Assembly (NCBI RefSeq): GCF_900129555.1
Contig: NZ_FQWC01000001.1
Coordinates: 558,001 to 622,000, forward strand
DNA length: 64,000 nucleotides
Source: Flavobacterium defluvii
GTDB lineage: Bacteria > Bacteroidota > Bacteroidia > Flavobacteriales > Flavobacteriaceae
Direction: 5' to 3'
This document shows positions 44,481 to 55,793 of the stretch, piece by piece; within the stretch, counting starts at the first letter, position 1, and each line of letters opens with the position of its first letter. The notes under the pieces are model-generated. The model was not told the origin of the DNA. It worked only from the letters and a program-made list of their open reading frames with translations, and ran no database searches. The translations under genes were made by a program, and so were the position numbers.

Positions 44481-46784
44481 ATGAATCAAGATTATATTAA
44501 ACCAGACAATTGGTCTATCATTGAAGAAGGATTTGATGCCGAAAGAGTCAAATCGTCTGAAAGTCTTTTTAGTATCGGTAACGGTGCTATGGGACAACGC
44601 GCCAATTTTGAAGAAACATATTCAGCAGAAACTTTTCAGGGAAGTTACATTGCTGGAATTTATTATCCGGACAAAACAAAAGTGGGCTGGTGGAAAAACG
44701 GTTATCCGAAATATTTTGCCAAAGTACTTAACGCTCCAAACTGGATTGGAATTGACATTGAAATCAACGAAGAAAATCTGGATCTAAATACGTGTACCGA
44801 AGTTAGAAACTTTCGTAGAGAATTGAATATGAAAGAAGGTTGGTACAACCGTTCTTTTGAAGCGGTTCTAAAAAACGGAACTGAAATCGCTGTAAACGTT
44901 CGTCGTTTTCTTTCGTTAGATTTGGACGAAGCCGGAATCATTAAATACGATATTACGCCTTTAAACAAAGATGCAAAAATCGTTTACAAACCTTACGTTG
45001 ATGCTGGTGTAACCAATGAAGATGCTAACTGGGAAGAAAAATTCTGGGAACCGCTTGAAGTTAAAAAAGGTACAAACGAAGCTTTTGTAACCGCTCAAAC
45101 TTTCAAAACGCATTTTAAAGTTACGACTTTCATGCACAATACGATTTTGGCAAACGGAGAAAATATCAATGTTTCACCATCAACAATCGATTCAACTATA
45201 GATAAAGTTCAATACACTTACGGAACTATTATTGCAAAAGGACAAACCTCATCAATTCAAAAAATTGGAGGTTATACTGTTTCTTTAAACCACGAAAATA
45301 CTTTGGCTGGAGCCGAAAAAGTAATTAGATCTGCTGTAAATTTAGGATATGATGCTTTGCTTCAAAGCCAAATTGACGCCTGGGCAAAAATCTGGGAAAT
45401 GTCAGATATTACAATTGAAGGCGATGTAAAAGCACAACAAGGAATTCGTTTCAACATTTTCCAATTAAATCAAACCTATTCTGGAAAAGATTCTCGTTTA
45501 AACATTGGGCCAAAAGGTTTCACCGGAGAAAAATACGGCGGATCAACTTATTGGGACACTGAGGCTTATTGCATTCCATTTTACATGGCAACGAAAGATC
45601 AGCAGGTGGCGAGAAACTTGTTGACATATCGTTACAATCAATTAGACAAAGCGATTGAAAATGCTAAAGACAATTTAGGTTTCAAAAACGGTGCTGCTTT
45701 GTATCCGATGGTGACCATGAATGGTGAAGAATGCCACAACGAATGGGAAATCACACACGAAGAAATTCATAGAAACGGAGCGATTGCTTTTGCGATTTAT
45801 AACTATAACCGTTATACGGGAGATTACTCTTATATTCCCGAAAAAGGTTTAGAGGTTTTAATCGGAATTGCGCGTTTCTGGCATCAAAGAGCTTCTTTTT
45901 CAAAAGATAAAAATCAGTATGTAATTCTTGGAGTTACAGGGCCAAACGAATACGAAAACAACATCAACAATAATTTCTACACTAATTATATTGCAAAATG
46001 GTGTATTGATTTTGCCGCAGATCAAATCAATAAAGTGGCGTTGGAATATCCGGCAGATCACAAACGTGTTTTAGAAAAAGTAAGCCTTTCGGCGAATGAA
46101 ATTCAGGAATGGAAAAAAGTTGCCGATAATATGTATTTCCCAGTTTCTGAGGAACTTGGGATTTATTTACAACAAGATGGTTTCTTAGATAAAGAATTAG
46201 TTCCTGTAAAAGATTTAGATAAATCACAGCGTCCAATCAACCAAAAATGGTCTTGGGATCGCGTGTTGCGTTCGCCATACATTAAACAAGCCGACGTATT
46301 ACAAGGTTTTTATTTCTTCGAAGATCATTTTTCAAAAGAAGAATTGAAACGCAATTTCGAGTTTTACGAATCGTTTACAGTTCACGAAAGTTCGCTTTCG
46401 CCTTGCGTTCACTCGATTCAAGCTGCTGCCTTAGATAAAATGGACATGGCATATACCTTTTACTTAAGAACTTCTCGTTTGGATTTAGACGATTATAATA
46501 AAGAAGTTGAAGAAGGTTGTCATATCACGTCAATGGCGGGCACTTGGATGAGTATTGTAGAAGGTTTTGGAGGAATGCGTGTTAAAAATGATCAGCTTCA
46601 TTTTTCACCAAAAATTCCGAAAGAATGGAAAGGTTATACATTCAAAATCAATTTCAGAAATCAAATTTTGAAAGTATCTGTAAATCATGACGAAACAACT
46701 TTTACTGTAGATGGTGACCAAGATTTAACAATTATCGTTAACGGAAATCCTGTAATTGCAAGTAAATTTGTACAAATAAATTAA
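44481..46784 (+). CDS. mapA: Maltose phosphorylase (GH65)
   Basis: The 767-residue cytoplasmic enzyme splits maltose with phosphate into glucose and beta-glucose-1-phosphate. It has the GH65 layout: an N-terminal beta-sandwich (about 1-280), a linker, and an (alpha/alpha)6 barrel with YWDTEAYCIPFY and the catalytic acid glutamate in ECHNEWEITHEEIHRN (about residues 421-423), then a small C-terminal sheet. There is no signal peptide. Adjacent pgmB makes maltose the best substrate assignment over trehalose or kojibiose, which related GH65 enzymes use. Confidence 0.93.
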   Translation: MNQDYIKPDNWSIIEEGFDAERVKSSESLFSIGNGAMGQRANFEETYSAETFQGSYIAGIYYPDKTKVGWWKNGYPKYFAKVLNAPNWIGIDIEINEENLDLNTCTEVRNFRRELNMKEGWYNRSFEAVLKNGTEIAVNVRRFLSLDLDEAGIIKYDITPLNKDAKIVYKPYVDAGVTNEDANWEEKFWEPLEVKKGTNEAFVTAQTFKTHFKVTTFMHNTILANGENINVSPSTIDSTIDKVQYTYGTIIAKGQTSSIQKIGGYTVSLNHENTLAGAEKVIRSAVNLGYDALLQSQIDAWAKIWEMSDITIEGDVKAQQGIRFNIFQLNQTYSGKDSRLNIGPKGFTGEKYGGSTYWDTEAYCIPFYMATKDQQVARNLLTYRYNQLDKAIENAKDNLGFKNGAALYPMVTMNGEECHNEWEITHEEIHRNGAIAFAIYNYNRYTGDYSYIPEKGLEVLIGIARFWHQRASFSKDKNQYVILGVTGPNEYENNINNNFYTNYIAKWCIDFAADQINKVALEYPADHKRVLEKVSLSANEIQEWKKVADNMYFPVSEELGIYLQQDGFLDKELVPVKDLDKSQRPINQKWSWDRVLRSPYIKQADVLQGFYFFEDHFSKEELKRNFEFYESFTVHESSLSPCVHSIQAAALDKMDMAYTFYLRTSRLDLDDYNKEVEEGCHITSMAGTWMSIVEGFGGMRVKNDQLHFSPKIPKEWKGYTFKINFRNQILKVSVNHDETTFTVDGDQDLTIIVNGNPVIASKFVQIN

Positions 46785-46823
46785 ATTACAATAAACTCGG
46801 GGCTAATTAATAAAAAAAACATA

Positions 46824-46958
46824 AACACATAGAAACATAGATTTAGAGTGCTCAAAAAGGCGTTTCACTTATTTAAAATAAACATAGTTAGCTATGTGAA
46901 AGAAACAAGTTTCTCTTTATCTTCTTTTTTATAAATAAAATCTATGTTTCTATGTGTT
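46824..46958. repeat. Extragenic palindrome, family A copy 2
   Basis: A 135-base element between mapA and the GH97 gene has 21-base perfect inverted arms (46824-46844 and 46938-46958). Seventeen arm bases are identical to those of the copy at 11112-11243. The inner block AAGGCGTTTCACTTATTT and a TAGCTATGTG dyad are also shared. No gene is visible within it. Confidence 0.87.
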
Positions 46959-46960
46959 AA

Positions 46961-49126
<2,166 letters not shown>

Positions 49127-49132
49127 CACCCT

Positions 49133-49175
49133 AAAAAGACAAGTAATCGTCCCCAGGATTGCTTGTCTTTTTTTT
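49133..49175 (+). terminator. Terminator after the GH97 gene
   Basis: A 16-base stem (49133-49148 with 49157-49172, one T-G wobble) with an eight-base loop runs into eight T residues. Confidence 0.88.
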
Positions 49176-49190
49176 AATCAACATCTTTTT

Positions 49191-49246
49191 GTCACATCGA
49201 GCGGAGTCGAGATGCCGCAAAGGTTCTCGACTCCACTCGAACTGAC
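49191..49246. repeat. Extragenic palindrome, family E (TCGAGCGGAGTCGAGA type)
   Basis: GTCACATCGAGCGGAGTCGAGA (49191-49212 region) and its near complement at 49225-49246 agree at 19 of 22 positions and enclose 12 bases. I recall this wording as a common intergenic element in Flavobacteriia. Only one copy is present in this window. Confidence 0.7.
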
Positions 49247-49270
49247 AATGAAGAATAATTTCTTATTACT

Positions 49271-51133
49271 ATGAAAAACCAAAAAACATCATTTATCTAT
49301 AAATTAGCCTTAATAATTTTATTATTTTCCGCTTCCGCGAAAGCGCAAATCCAAAAAACAGAACCGCCATTTTGGTATGCAGGAATGAAAAATTCAGAAC
49401 TGCAGATTATGTTCTACGGAAAAAACATTTCACAATACGAAGCTTCAGTTTCAAACAATGTTGTGATTAAAAATGTAGAAAAAACAGAAAATCCTAACTA
49501 CCTTTTCGTAACAATCGATACAAAAGACGTAAAAGCTTCTGAATTAGTTTTCTCTTTCAAAAACAAAAATAAAGTGGCTTTTACTCAGAAATATGCTCTT
49601 AAAGAAAGAAGAGCCAATTCTGCCGAAAGAAAAAGTTACGATGCATCGGATTTGATTTACTTAATCATGCCGGATCGTTTTGCTAACGGAAATCCTAAAA
49701 ACGACAGCGACCCCGTTTTAACTGAAAAAGTAAACCGTGCAGAACCAGGCGGACGTCACGGCGGTGATATCGAAGGAATCATCAAAAATCTAGATTATAT
49801 TTCGTCTCTTGGTGCAACGACAATTTGGAGTACGCCTTTATGCGAAGACAACGACAAACAGCATTCGTATCATACGTACGGACAATCTGATGTTTACAAA
49901 ATCGATCCTCGTTACGGAACAAATGACGATTACGCTCGTCTTTCTGCAGAAATGCACAAAAAAAACATGAAACTGGTTATGGATTATGTTACCAATCATT
50001 GGGGAATTACGCATTGGATGGTGAAAGATTTGCCAACAAAATCATGGCTTAATCAATTTGAAAACTACACACAAACGCACCACAGACGTGAAGTAATAAC
50101 CGATATTCATGCTTCAAAAATTGATCAGGAAGTTTGTATTGATGGATGGTTCGTTCCTTCAATGCCGGATTTAAATCTTAGAAATCCGTTAGTAGCAAAA
50201 TACTTAACGCAAAACGCTATTTGGTGGATTGAGTTTGCAAATCTTGATGGATTCCGAGTAGACACTTATAATTACTCTGATAAAACTGCGATGGCAAATT
50301 GGGCAAAAGCAATTACAGATGAATATCCAAACTTTAATATTGTGGGTGAAATCTGGATGCACAATCAGGCGAATTTAGCTTTTTGGCAGAAAGACAGTAA
50401 AATTGGTGCAATTGAAAACTACAATTCGAACCTTCCAAGTGTAATGGATTTTACACTTCAAAGTCAGATTACTTCTGCTTTCAGTGAAGATGAGCCAAAC
50501 TGGGACAGCGGATTGATTAAATTCTACAACAATTTTGCAATGGATTTTCTATATCCAAACACGAATAACATTTTGGTCTTCGCCGAAAATCACGATACAG
50601 ATCGTATGAACGAAAAGTTCAAATATGATTTACCAAAATATAAACTGGCCATGACTTTATTGGCAACTGTTCGTGGAATTCCGCAGATTTATTACGGTTC
50701 AGAAATCGGAATGGGCGGTGATAAAGGTAAAGGCGGAGATGCCGATATTCGTCAGGATTTCCCAGGCGGATGGGCTGGAGATAAAAACAACGCTTTTACA
50801 AAAGAAGGAAGAACTGCTCAACAAGCAGCTTTCTTTGATTTCTCTTCAAAATTATTCAACTGGAGAAAAACAAACGAAGCGGTTCATTTCGGAAAAATGA
50901 CACATTATATTCCGGAGAATAATACATATGTATATTTCAGATACACAGATGCTAAAACCGTTATGATAGTTTTCAATAACAATGCAAAAGAGCAAGTTGT
51001 AAAAACAAATCGTTTCAAAGAAAACATCAAAAACTTTAAAACAGGTAAAGATGTTATCACAGGTAAAACATTTGATTTAGCTACTGAAATCACATTAGAA
51101 CCAAAATCGGCCTTGGTTTTAGAATTGGAATAA
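49271..51133 (+). CDS. GH13 neopullulanase/cyclomaltodextrinase-like enzyme (SusA type)
   Basis: The 620-residue enzyme has a signal peptide ending AKAQ, an N-terminal Ig-like domain (about 28-120), a GH13 barrel and a C-terminal sheet. The conserved regions are visible: MDYVTNHWG, the nucleophile in DGFRVDTYNY (about residue 331), the acid/base in VGEIWMHN (about 359) and the third aspartate in AENHDTDRM (about 440). No lipobox or sorting domain is present, so it is probably periplasmic like SusA, cutting imported maltooligosaccharides. Repeats stand on both sides of the gene. Confidence 0.92.
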   Translation: MKNQKTSFIYKLALIILLFSASAKAQIQKTEPPFWYAGMKNSELQIMFYGKNISQYEASVSNNVVIKNVEKTENPNYLFVTIDTKDVKASELVFSFKNKNKVAFTQKYALKERRANSAERKSYDASDLIYLIMPDRFANGNPKNDSDPVLTEKVNRAEPGGRHGGDIEGIIKNLDYISSLGATTIWSTPLCEDNDKQHSYHTYGQSDVYKIDPRYGTNDDYARLSAEMHKKNMKLVMDYVTNHWGITHWMVKDLPTKSWLNQFENYTQTHHRREVITDIHASKIDQEVCIDGWFVPSMPDLNLRNPLVAKYLTQNAIWWIEFANLDGFRVDTYNYSDKTAMANWAKAITDEYPNFNIVGEIWMHNQANLAFWQKDSKIGAIENYNSNLPSVMDFTLQSQITSAFSEDEPNWDSGLIKFYNNFAMDFLYPNTNNILVFAENHDTDRMNEKFKYDLPKYKLAMTLLATVRGIPQIYYGSEIGMGGDKGKGGDADIRQDFPGGWAGDKNNAFTKEGRTAQQAAFFDFSSKLFNWRKTNEAVHFGKMTHYIPENNTYVYFRYTDAKTVMIVFNNNAKEQVVKTNRFKENIKNFKTGKDVITGKTFDLATEITLEPKSALVLELE

Positions 51134-51151
51134 TATCAAACACAAAGTTTT

Positions 51152-51366
51152 TCCGCCACGAATTCACGAATTATTTTTTGACAATCTTTAAGAATAAAAT
51201 CCGTGAATTCGTGGCTATTTTTTAGCACAAAGTATTTCACGAATTATTTTTGACAATCTTTGAGAATAAAATCCGTGAATTCGTGGCTATTTTTTAGCAC
51301 AAAGTATTTCACGAATTATTTTTTTAACAATCTTTAAGAATAAAATTCGTGAATTCGTGGCTATTT
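51152..51366. repeat. Three tandem copies of extragenic palindrome family C
   Basis: Three units fill the gap between two amylase genes. Unit 1 (51155-51215 plus flanks) has full 14-base arms, GCCACGAATTCACG and CGTGAATTCGTGGC. Units 2 (51224-51295) and 3 (from 51296) repeat with a 72-base period, each starting AGCACAAAGTATTTCACG and ending GAATTCGTGGCTATTTTT, with a shortened left arm. A single inverted copy lies at 53865-53932. Confidence 0.88.
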
Positions 51367-51403
51367 TTTTTCAACACAATCCATCCTAAAATATTCTAAA
51401 ATA

Positions 51404-53065
51404 ATGAAAAAATACACTTTCCTTTTTTTATCTTTAGTATTCATAATTACGGGTTGTTCTGGCTCAAAATCAGTTACAATGAATAATACTTCAAAAACAC
51501 CTTTCGTTTGGGAAGGAGCAAATGTTTATTTTTTACTTACAGATCGTTTTTATAACGGAGACACTTCCAACGACGTCAACTTTAACCGAACCAAAACTCC
51601 CGGAAAACTACGCGGATTTGAAGGCGGAGACATCATCGGAATCACTAAAAAAATCGAATCAGGTTATTTTGAAAAATTAGGAATCAATGCCATTTGGCTT
51701 ACGCCGATTGTCGAACAAATTCACGATGGGGTTGATGAAGGAACCGGATTGAGTTACGGTTTTCACGGTTATTGGGCAAAAGACTGGACGGCTTTAGATC
51801 CAAACTTCGGAACCAAAGAAGACTTAGCAAATCTCGTTAAAAAAGCACACGAAAAAGGTATCAGAATAATTCTTGACGGAGTTATCAATCATACAGGACC
51901 TGTAACACCAGAAGATCCTGTTTGGCCTGCAGATTGGGTTAGAACTGGTGTTGTCTGCGATTACAAATCTTTCGAAAATACAACCATGTGTACGTTGGTT
52001 GACAATCTTCCAGATGTTAGAACAGAAAGTACACAAGAAGTCCAACTTCCTCCTTTCTTAATCGAAAAATGGAAAAAAGAAGGTCGTTATGAAAAAGAAA
52101 TAGCGTCATTGGATGAATTTTTTAAAAGAACAAATTACCCAAGAACGCCTAAATATTACATCATAAAATGGCTTACCGATTATATTCTGGAATTCGGAAT
52201 TGACGGTTACCGCGCCGATACCGTAAAACATACCGAAGAAAGCGTTTGGGCCGATTTCAAAAAAGAATGTGAGTACGCTTTTGAAACTTGGAAAAAGCAT
52301 CATCCCTTGCAGGTTTTAGACCAAAATCCGTTTTACACGATTGCCGAAGTCTACGGTTACGGAATCAGCGGTGGGCAGGATTATGATTTTGGAGATCGAA
52401 AAGTCAATTATTTCCAGAATGGTTTCAACAGCATGATCAATTTTGAGTTTAAATGGAATGCAGCACAAAATGATTATGAAGGTTTATTTTCGAAATATTC
52501 AAATGCTTTAAACAATGATCTAAAAGGATATTCTGTCCTTAATTATATGTCTTCGCATGATGATGGGCAGCCTTTTGATGCCAATCGAACCAAAAGCATT
52601 GAAACAGCCAATAAACTATTGCTTTCTCCAGGAATGTCTCAGGTTTATTATGGAGATGAATCTGCTCGTTCCTTGGTTGTTGAAGGCACTCAGGGCGATG
52701 CGACCTTACGTTCAAACATGAATTGGGGCGATATTCAGAACAATCCTGAAACACAGAAAATACTTTTACACTGGCAGAAATTAGGTCAGTTTAGACGAAA
52801 TCATCCTGCTGTTGGAGCTGGTGTTCATAAACTGATTAATCCGTATCCTTATACTTTTTCCAGAATTTTTACAAAAGGCTCTTTTACAGATAAAGTAGTT
52901 ATGGGAGTAGATTTACCAAAAGGCAGAAAGGAACTTCCTGTTGGCGATATCTTCCCAAACGGAACAAAACTAAAAGATGCTTACTCCAATCAAGAAGTTG
53001 AAGTTATCGATGGAAAAGTGATTATAGACAATGATTTTGATATTGTTTTACTCGAACTGATCTAA
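51404..53065 (+). CDS. GH13 alpha-amylase, lipoprotein
   Basis: The 553-residue enzyme begins with a lipoprotein signal peptide (lipobox ITGC, Cys18) and then a GH13 barrel. Marks include LTDRFYNGDTSND, FHGYWAKDWTALDPNFG, the first conserved region DGVINHTGP, the nucleophile in DGYRADTVKH (about residue 270), the acid/base in IAEVYGYG (about 314) and SHDDG (about 384). The residues after the acylated cysteine (SGSKSV) lack the acidic run seen in SusD and SusE, so I expect it to face the periplasm rather than the cell surface. It ends the starch locus. Confidence 0.92.
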   Translation: MKKYTFLFLSLVFIITGCSGSKSVTMNNTSKTPFVWEGANVYFLLTDRFYNGDTSNDVNFNRTKTPGKLRGFEGGDIIGITKKIESGYFEKLGINAIWLTPIVEQIHDGVDEGTGLSYGFHGYWAKDWTALDPNFGTKEDLANLVKKAHEKGIRIILDGVINHTGPVTPEDPVWPADWVRTGVVCDYKSFENTTMCTLVDNLPDVRTESTQEVQLPPFLIEKWKKEGRYEKEIASLDEFFKRTNYPRTPKYYIIKWLTDYILEFGIDGYRADTVKHTEESVWADFKKECEYAFETWKKHHPLQVLDQNPFYTIAEVYGYGISGGQDYDFGDRKVNYFQNGFNSMINFEFKWNAAQNDYEGLFSKYSNALNNDLKGYSVLNYMSSHDDGQPFDANRTKSIETANKLLLSPGMSQVYYGDESARSLVVEGTQGDATLRSNMNWGDIQNNPETQKILLHWQKLGQFRRNHPAVGAGVHKLINPYPYTFSRIFTKGSFTDKVVMGVDLPKGRKELPVGDIFPNGTKLKDAYSNQEVEVIDGKVIIDNDFDIVLLELI

Positions 53066-53069
53066 AGGT

Positions 53070-53165
53070 TTAACCGCAAAGGTCGCAAGGGAAAATCGCA
53101 AGGTTCGCAAAGATTATAAAAAACTTTGCGAACCTTGCGTAAAACTTTGCGACCTTTGCGGTTAA
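53070..53165. repeat. Extragenic palindrome, family B copy 2
   Basis: Outer arms TTAACCGCAAAGGTCGCAA (53070-53088) and its complement (53147-53165) pair perfectly over 19 bases. Inner arms CGCAAGGTTCGCAAAG (53098-53113) and complement (53124-53139) pair over 16. Together they make a nearly continuous hairpin five bases after the amylase stop, which may also terminate transcription. The CGCAAAG units match the element at 4285-4443. Confidence 0.85.
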
Positions 53166-53180
53166 GAAAAAAACTGTAGA

Positions 53181-53858
53181 ATGCTAAAAATAGCTCACAG
53201 AGGCGCCAAAGCCTACGAACCTGAAAATACTTTACAAGCTTTCCAAAAAGCATTAGATTTAAATTCAGACGGAATTGAACTCGATGTTCATTTGAGCGCC
53301 GACGGACATGTTATCGTAATTCATGATGAAACAATCGACAAAATGACAAACGGAAAAGGCGCTGTTAATTCTTTTAATTTGTCTGCATTAAAGTCATTTT
53401 TGATTGAAGGAAAACATCAAATTCCAACTTTACGGGAAGTTTTTGATTTAGTTGACAAAAAGTGTTTCATCAATATTGAATTAAAAAGTAGAGACACATT
53501 GCAGTACGTTTATGAATTGATCAAAGAATATATCTCACAAAAAAACTGGAATTACGAACATTTCATTGTTTCAAGTTTTGACTGGACTGCGCTGCAGGAA
53601 ATTCACAATCAAAATCCAAAAATCCTAATTGGCGTTTTAACCGAAACCGATCTTCATTTAGCTTTGGCTTTCGCCGAAACCATACAAGCAAAAGCAATTC
53701 ACCCCTATTATCATTTATTAAATCCTGAAAATGTTCAGGAAATACAAAAAAAAGGATTTCTGGTTCTGCCATGGACAGTAAACATGGAAGAAGACATTCA
53801 AAAAATAAAAAGTTATAAAGTAGACGGAATTATCTCTGATTTTCCAGATAAAATATAA
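53181..53858 (+). CDS. Glycerophosphodiester phosphodiesterase
   Basis: The 225-residue TIM-barrel enzyme (GDPD family) hydrolyses glycerophosphodiesters to glycerol-3-phosphate and an alcohol. The catalytic histidines are in AHRGAKAYEPENT and VIHDETIDKMT, and the metal-binding acidic residues in IELDVHLS and NIELKS. The C-terminal FPDKI ends the barrel. There is no signal peptide, so the enzyme is cytoplasmic, like UgpQ. It lies between two palindromic repeats, and nothing links it functionally to the starch genes. Confidence 0.93.
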   Translation: MLKIAHRGAKAYEPENTLQAFQKALDLNSDGIELDVHLSADGHVIVIHDETIDKMTNGKGAVNSFNLSALKSFLIEGKHQIPTLREVFDLVDKKCFINIELKSRDTLQYVYELIKEYISQKNWNYEHFIVSSFDWTALQEIHNQNPKILIGVLTETDLHLALAFAETIQAKAIHPYYHLLNPENVQEIQKKGFLVLPWTVNMEEDIQKIKSYKVDGIISDFPDKI

Positions 53859-53864
53859 AACTAA

Positions 53865-53932
53865 AATAGCCACAAATTCACGAATTTTTACTCTTAAAGA
53901 TTATCAAAAAAATAATTCGTGTAATTCGTGGC
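53865..53932. repeat. Extragenic palindrome, family C, single inverted copy
   Basis: This copy reads AATAGCCACAAATTCACG, then CTTAAAGATTATCAAAAAA, then AATTCGTGGC, the reverse complement of unit 1 at 51155-51219 with few changes. It fills the gap between the glycerophosphodiesterase and flavoprotein genes. Confidence 0.87.
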
Positions 53933-53945
53933 AACCAAAAAAAAT

Positions 53946-55154
53946 ATGATCAAAAATTTCGACATAATCATTGTTGGCGGAGGTGCTGCAGGTTTCTTTA
54001 CCGCAATTAATATTGCAGAGAAAAACCCAAAGCTGAAAATTGTTATTTTAGAAAGAGGAAAAGAAGTTCTTTCTAAAGTCCGCGTTTCCGGAGGCGGACG
54101 ATGCAACGTTACACACGCCTGTTTTGAACCCAACGAATTGGTAAAATTTTATCCTCGCGGCGAAAAAGAACTTCGCGGCCCATTTCATCAGTTTTGTTCC
54201 GGCGATACAATTGAATGGTTTGAGAAACATGGCGTAGAATTGAAAATCGAAGAAGACGGGAGAATGTTTCCAGTTTCCAATTCTTCACAAACTATTATCG
54301 ACTGTTTCTTAAAAGCAACCGAAAAATTAGGCATAAAAGTGCTAACTGGTCAAAGTGTGCAATCTATTTTTAAAAAAGAAAATCATTGGAAAATTGATAC
54401 ACAAACTGACAATTATGCTGCCGAAAAATTAGTAATGGCAACAGGAAGCAATCCAAAAATCTGGGAAATGCTACAAGAACAGGGACATGCAATTGTAAGT
54501 CCTGTCCCTTCCCTATTTACTTTCAATATCAAAGATTCCCGAATTAAAGAATTACCAGGAGTTGCAGCACAAGTTACCGTAAATGTAAAAGATACAAAAC
54601 TGGAGTCTACAGGACCTTTATTAATCACACATTGGGGAATGAGCGGCCCGGCAATCCTGAAACTTTCGGCTTGGGGCGCACGCATTTTGCATGACAAAAA
54701 TTATCAGTTTACGATTTTTGTGAATTGGTTAAATGATGTAGATTTTGAAGATGCCGAAAAAATACTGAAAGATTTAAAACAAGAACACGCAAAAAAAGCA
54801 GTTTCTAAAAAATCGCCTTTTGACTTCCCAAACCGTTTATGGGAAAGCTTGGTTTTAGCTTCAGGAATTGATGCGGAAACCAAATGGGCAGATTTATCTA
54901 AGAATCAATTGCAAAACCTGACTTCACAATTAACAAAAGCTGAATTTAAAGTAAACGGAAAAAGCACTTTTAAAGAAGAATTTGTAACGGCTGGCGGAAT
55001 CGATTTAAAAGAAATCAATTTCAAAACCATGGAAAGCAAAATTCACGAAAACCTTTATTTTGCTGGCGAAATTGTAAACATAGACGCTATTACCGGTGGC
55101 TTTAATTTTCAGAATGCCTGGACAAGCGGGTTTATTTTGGCTAATTTTATTTAA
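53946..55154 (+). CDS. BaiN/HI0933-type NAD(P)/FAD-dependent oxidoreductase
   Basis: The 402-residue flavoprotein starts at an ATG giving MIKNFDIIIVGGGAAGFF, the FAD-binding Rossmann GxGxxG motif. A GTG six codons upstream lies within the family C repeat and is less likely. Further family marks are SGGGRCNVTH, GRMFPVSNSS, the ATGSNP turn, THWGMSGPAIL and, near the end, TAGGIDLKEI and GEIVNIDAITGGFN. Proteins of this type are soluble reductases of unknown or varied substrate. The Crp/Fnr gene begins seven bases later. Confidence 0.92.
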   Translation: MIKNFDIIIVGGGAAGFFTAINIAEKNPKLKIVILERGKEVLSKVRVSGGGRCNVTHACFEPNELVKFYPRGEKELRGPFHQFCSGDTIEWFEKHGVELKIEEDGRMFPVSNSSQTIIDCFLKATEKLGIKVLTGQSVQSIFKKENHWKIDTQTDNYAAEKLVMATGSNPKIWEMLQEQGHAIVSPVPSLFTFNIKDSRIKELPGVAAQVTVNVKDTKLESTGPLLITHWGMSGPAILKLSAWGARILHDKNYQFTIFVNWLNDVDFEDAEKILKDLKQEHAKKAVSKKSPFDFPNRLWESLVLASGIDAETKWADLSKNQLQNLTSQLTKAEFKVNGKSTFKEEFVTAGGIDLKEINFKTMESKIHENLYFAGEIVNIDAITGGFNFQNAWTSGFILANFI

Positions 55155-55161
55155 AAAATCC

Positions 55162-55734
55162 ATGAATTCTTCATTAAAAAAACAAATTCTTGCCATCGCA
55201 TCGTTTTCAGAAAAAGAAATCAAAATAATTGATACCTTTTTTGAATATGAAAAGTTTACAGCAAAAGAATTTCTTTCTTCAATGGGAAGAATAAGCAGTA
55301 AAATCTTTTTTATTGTTGAAGGTTTGGCTCGTGTTTATTATTTAAAAGACGGAAAAGAAATCACGACTTATCTAAGCTGTGATGAAGGTTTTATTGCTTC
55401 GTATTCCAGTTTTATAAACCAATCTGTTTCTTTTGAAAATATTCAGTGTATTGAAGACTGCGAAGTCCTTTCTATCTCTTTTGAAAAAATGCAGTTTTTG
55501 TATAACGAAATTCCAAATTGGGAACGTGTTGGAAGAATTTTAGCAGAGCAAAATTACCTTTGTATGGCCGATCGTGTTTTAAAATTACAAATGATTCCTG
55601 CAAAAGAAAAATACGAGACTTTTTTAGCATCGGCTCCAGCCAAAATAATTCAGCGAACACCTTTAATTTATATCGCTTCATTTCTCGGAATTACGGCAGA
55701 ATCCTTAAGCAGAATTCGTCAAAACATTTCTTAA
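55162..55734 (+). CDS. Crp/Fnr-family transcriptional regulator
   Basis: The 190-residue regulator has a cyclic-nucleotide-binding-like sensor fold (about residues 10-125: KIFFIVEGLARVYYLKDGKEITTYL) and a short C-terminal helix-turn-helix (IIQRTPLIYIASFLGITAESLSRIR). It lacks the Cys cluster of Fnr. I take the start at the ATG at 55162; the open frame upstream overlaps the flavoprotein gene and has no matching features. It could control the neighbouring MBL hydrolase or tspO; that is inference from position. Confidence 0.9.
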   Translation: MNSSLKKQILAIASFSEKEIKIIDTFFEYEKFTAKEFLSSMGRISSKIFFIVEGLARVYYLKDGKEITTYLSCDEGFIASYSSFINQSVSFENIQCIEDCEVLSISFEKMQFLYNEIPNWERVGRILAEQNYLCMADRVLKLQMIPAKEKYETFLASAPAKIIQRTPLIYIASFLGITAESLSRIRQNIS

Positions 55735-55793
55735 CATTTATCAAGTGTATTGAAAAACCGAATTCGAATCTTTGTCAAAATAAAATTCAAGAA

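Noticed and set aside
51152..51366. CRISPR-like appearance of the three 72-base units
   Set aside because: The units are contiguous near-identical palindromes with no unique spacers and no cas genes nearby; they are tandem copies of an extragenic element.
53928..53945. GTG start for the BaiN-type flavoprotein
   Set aside because: The GTG is part of the family C repeat; the ATG at 53946 directly precedes the FAD-binding motif.
55518..55793. Long N-terminal extension of the MBL hydrolase frame
   Set aside because: It lies inside the Crp/Fnr gene in another frame and reads as low-quality protein; the fold begins at the ATG at 55794.
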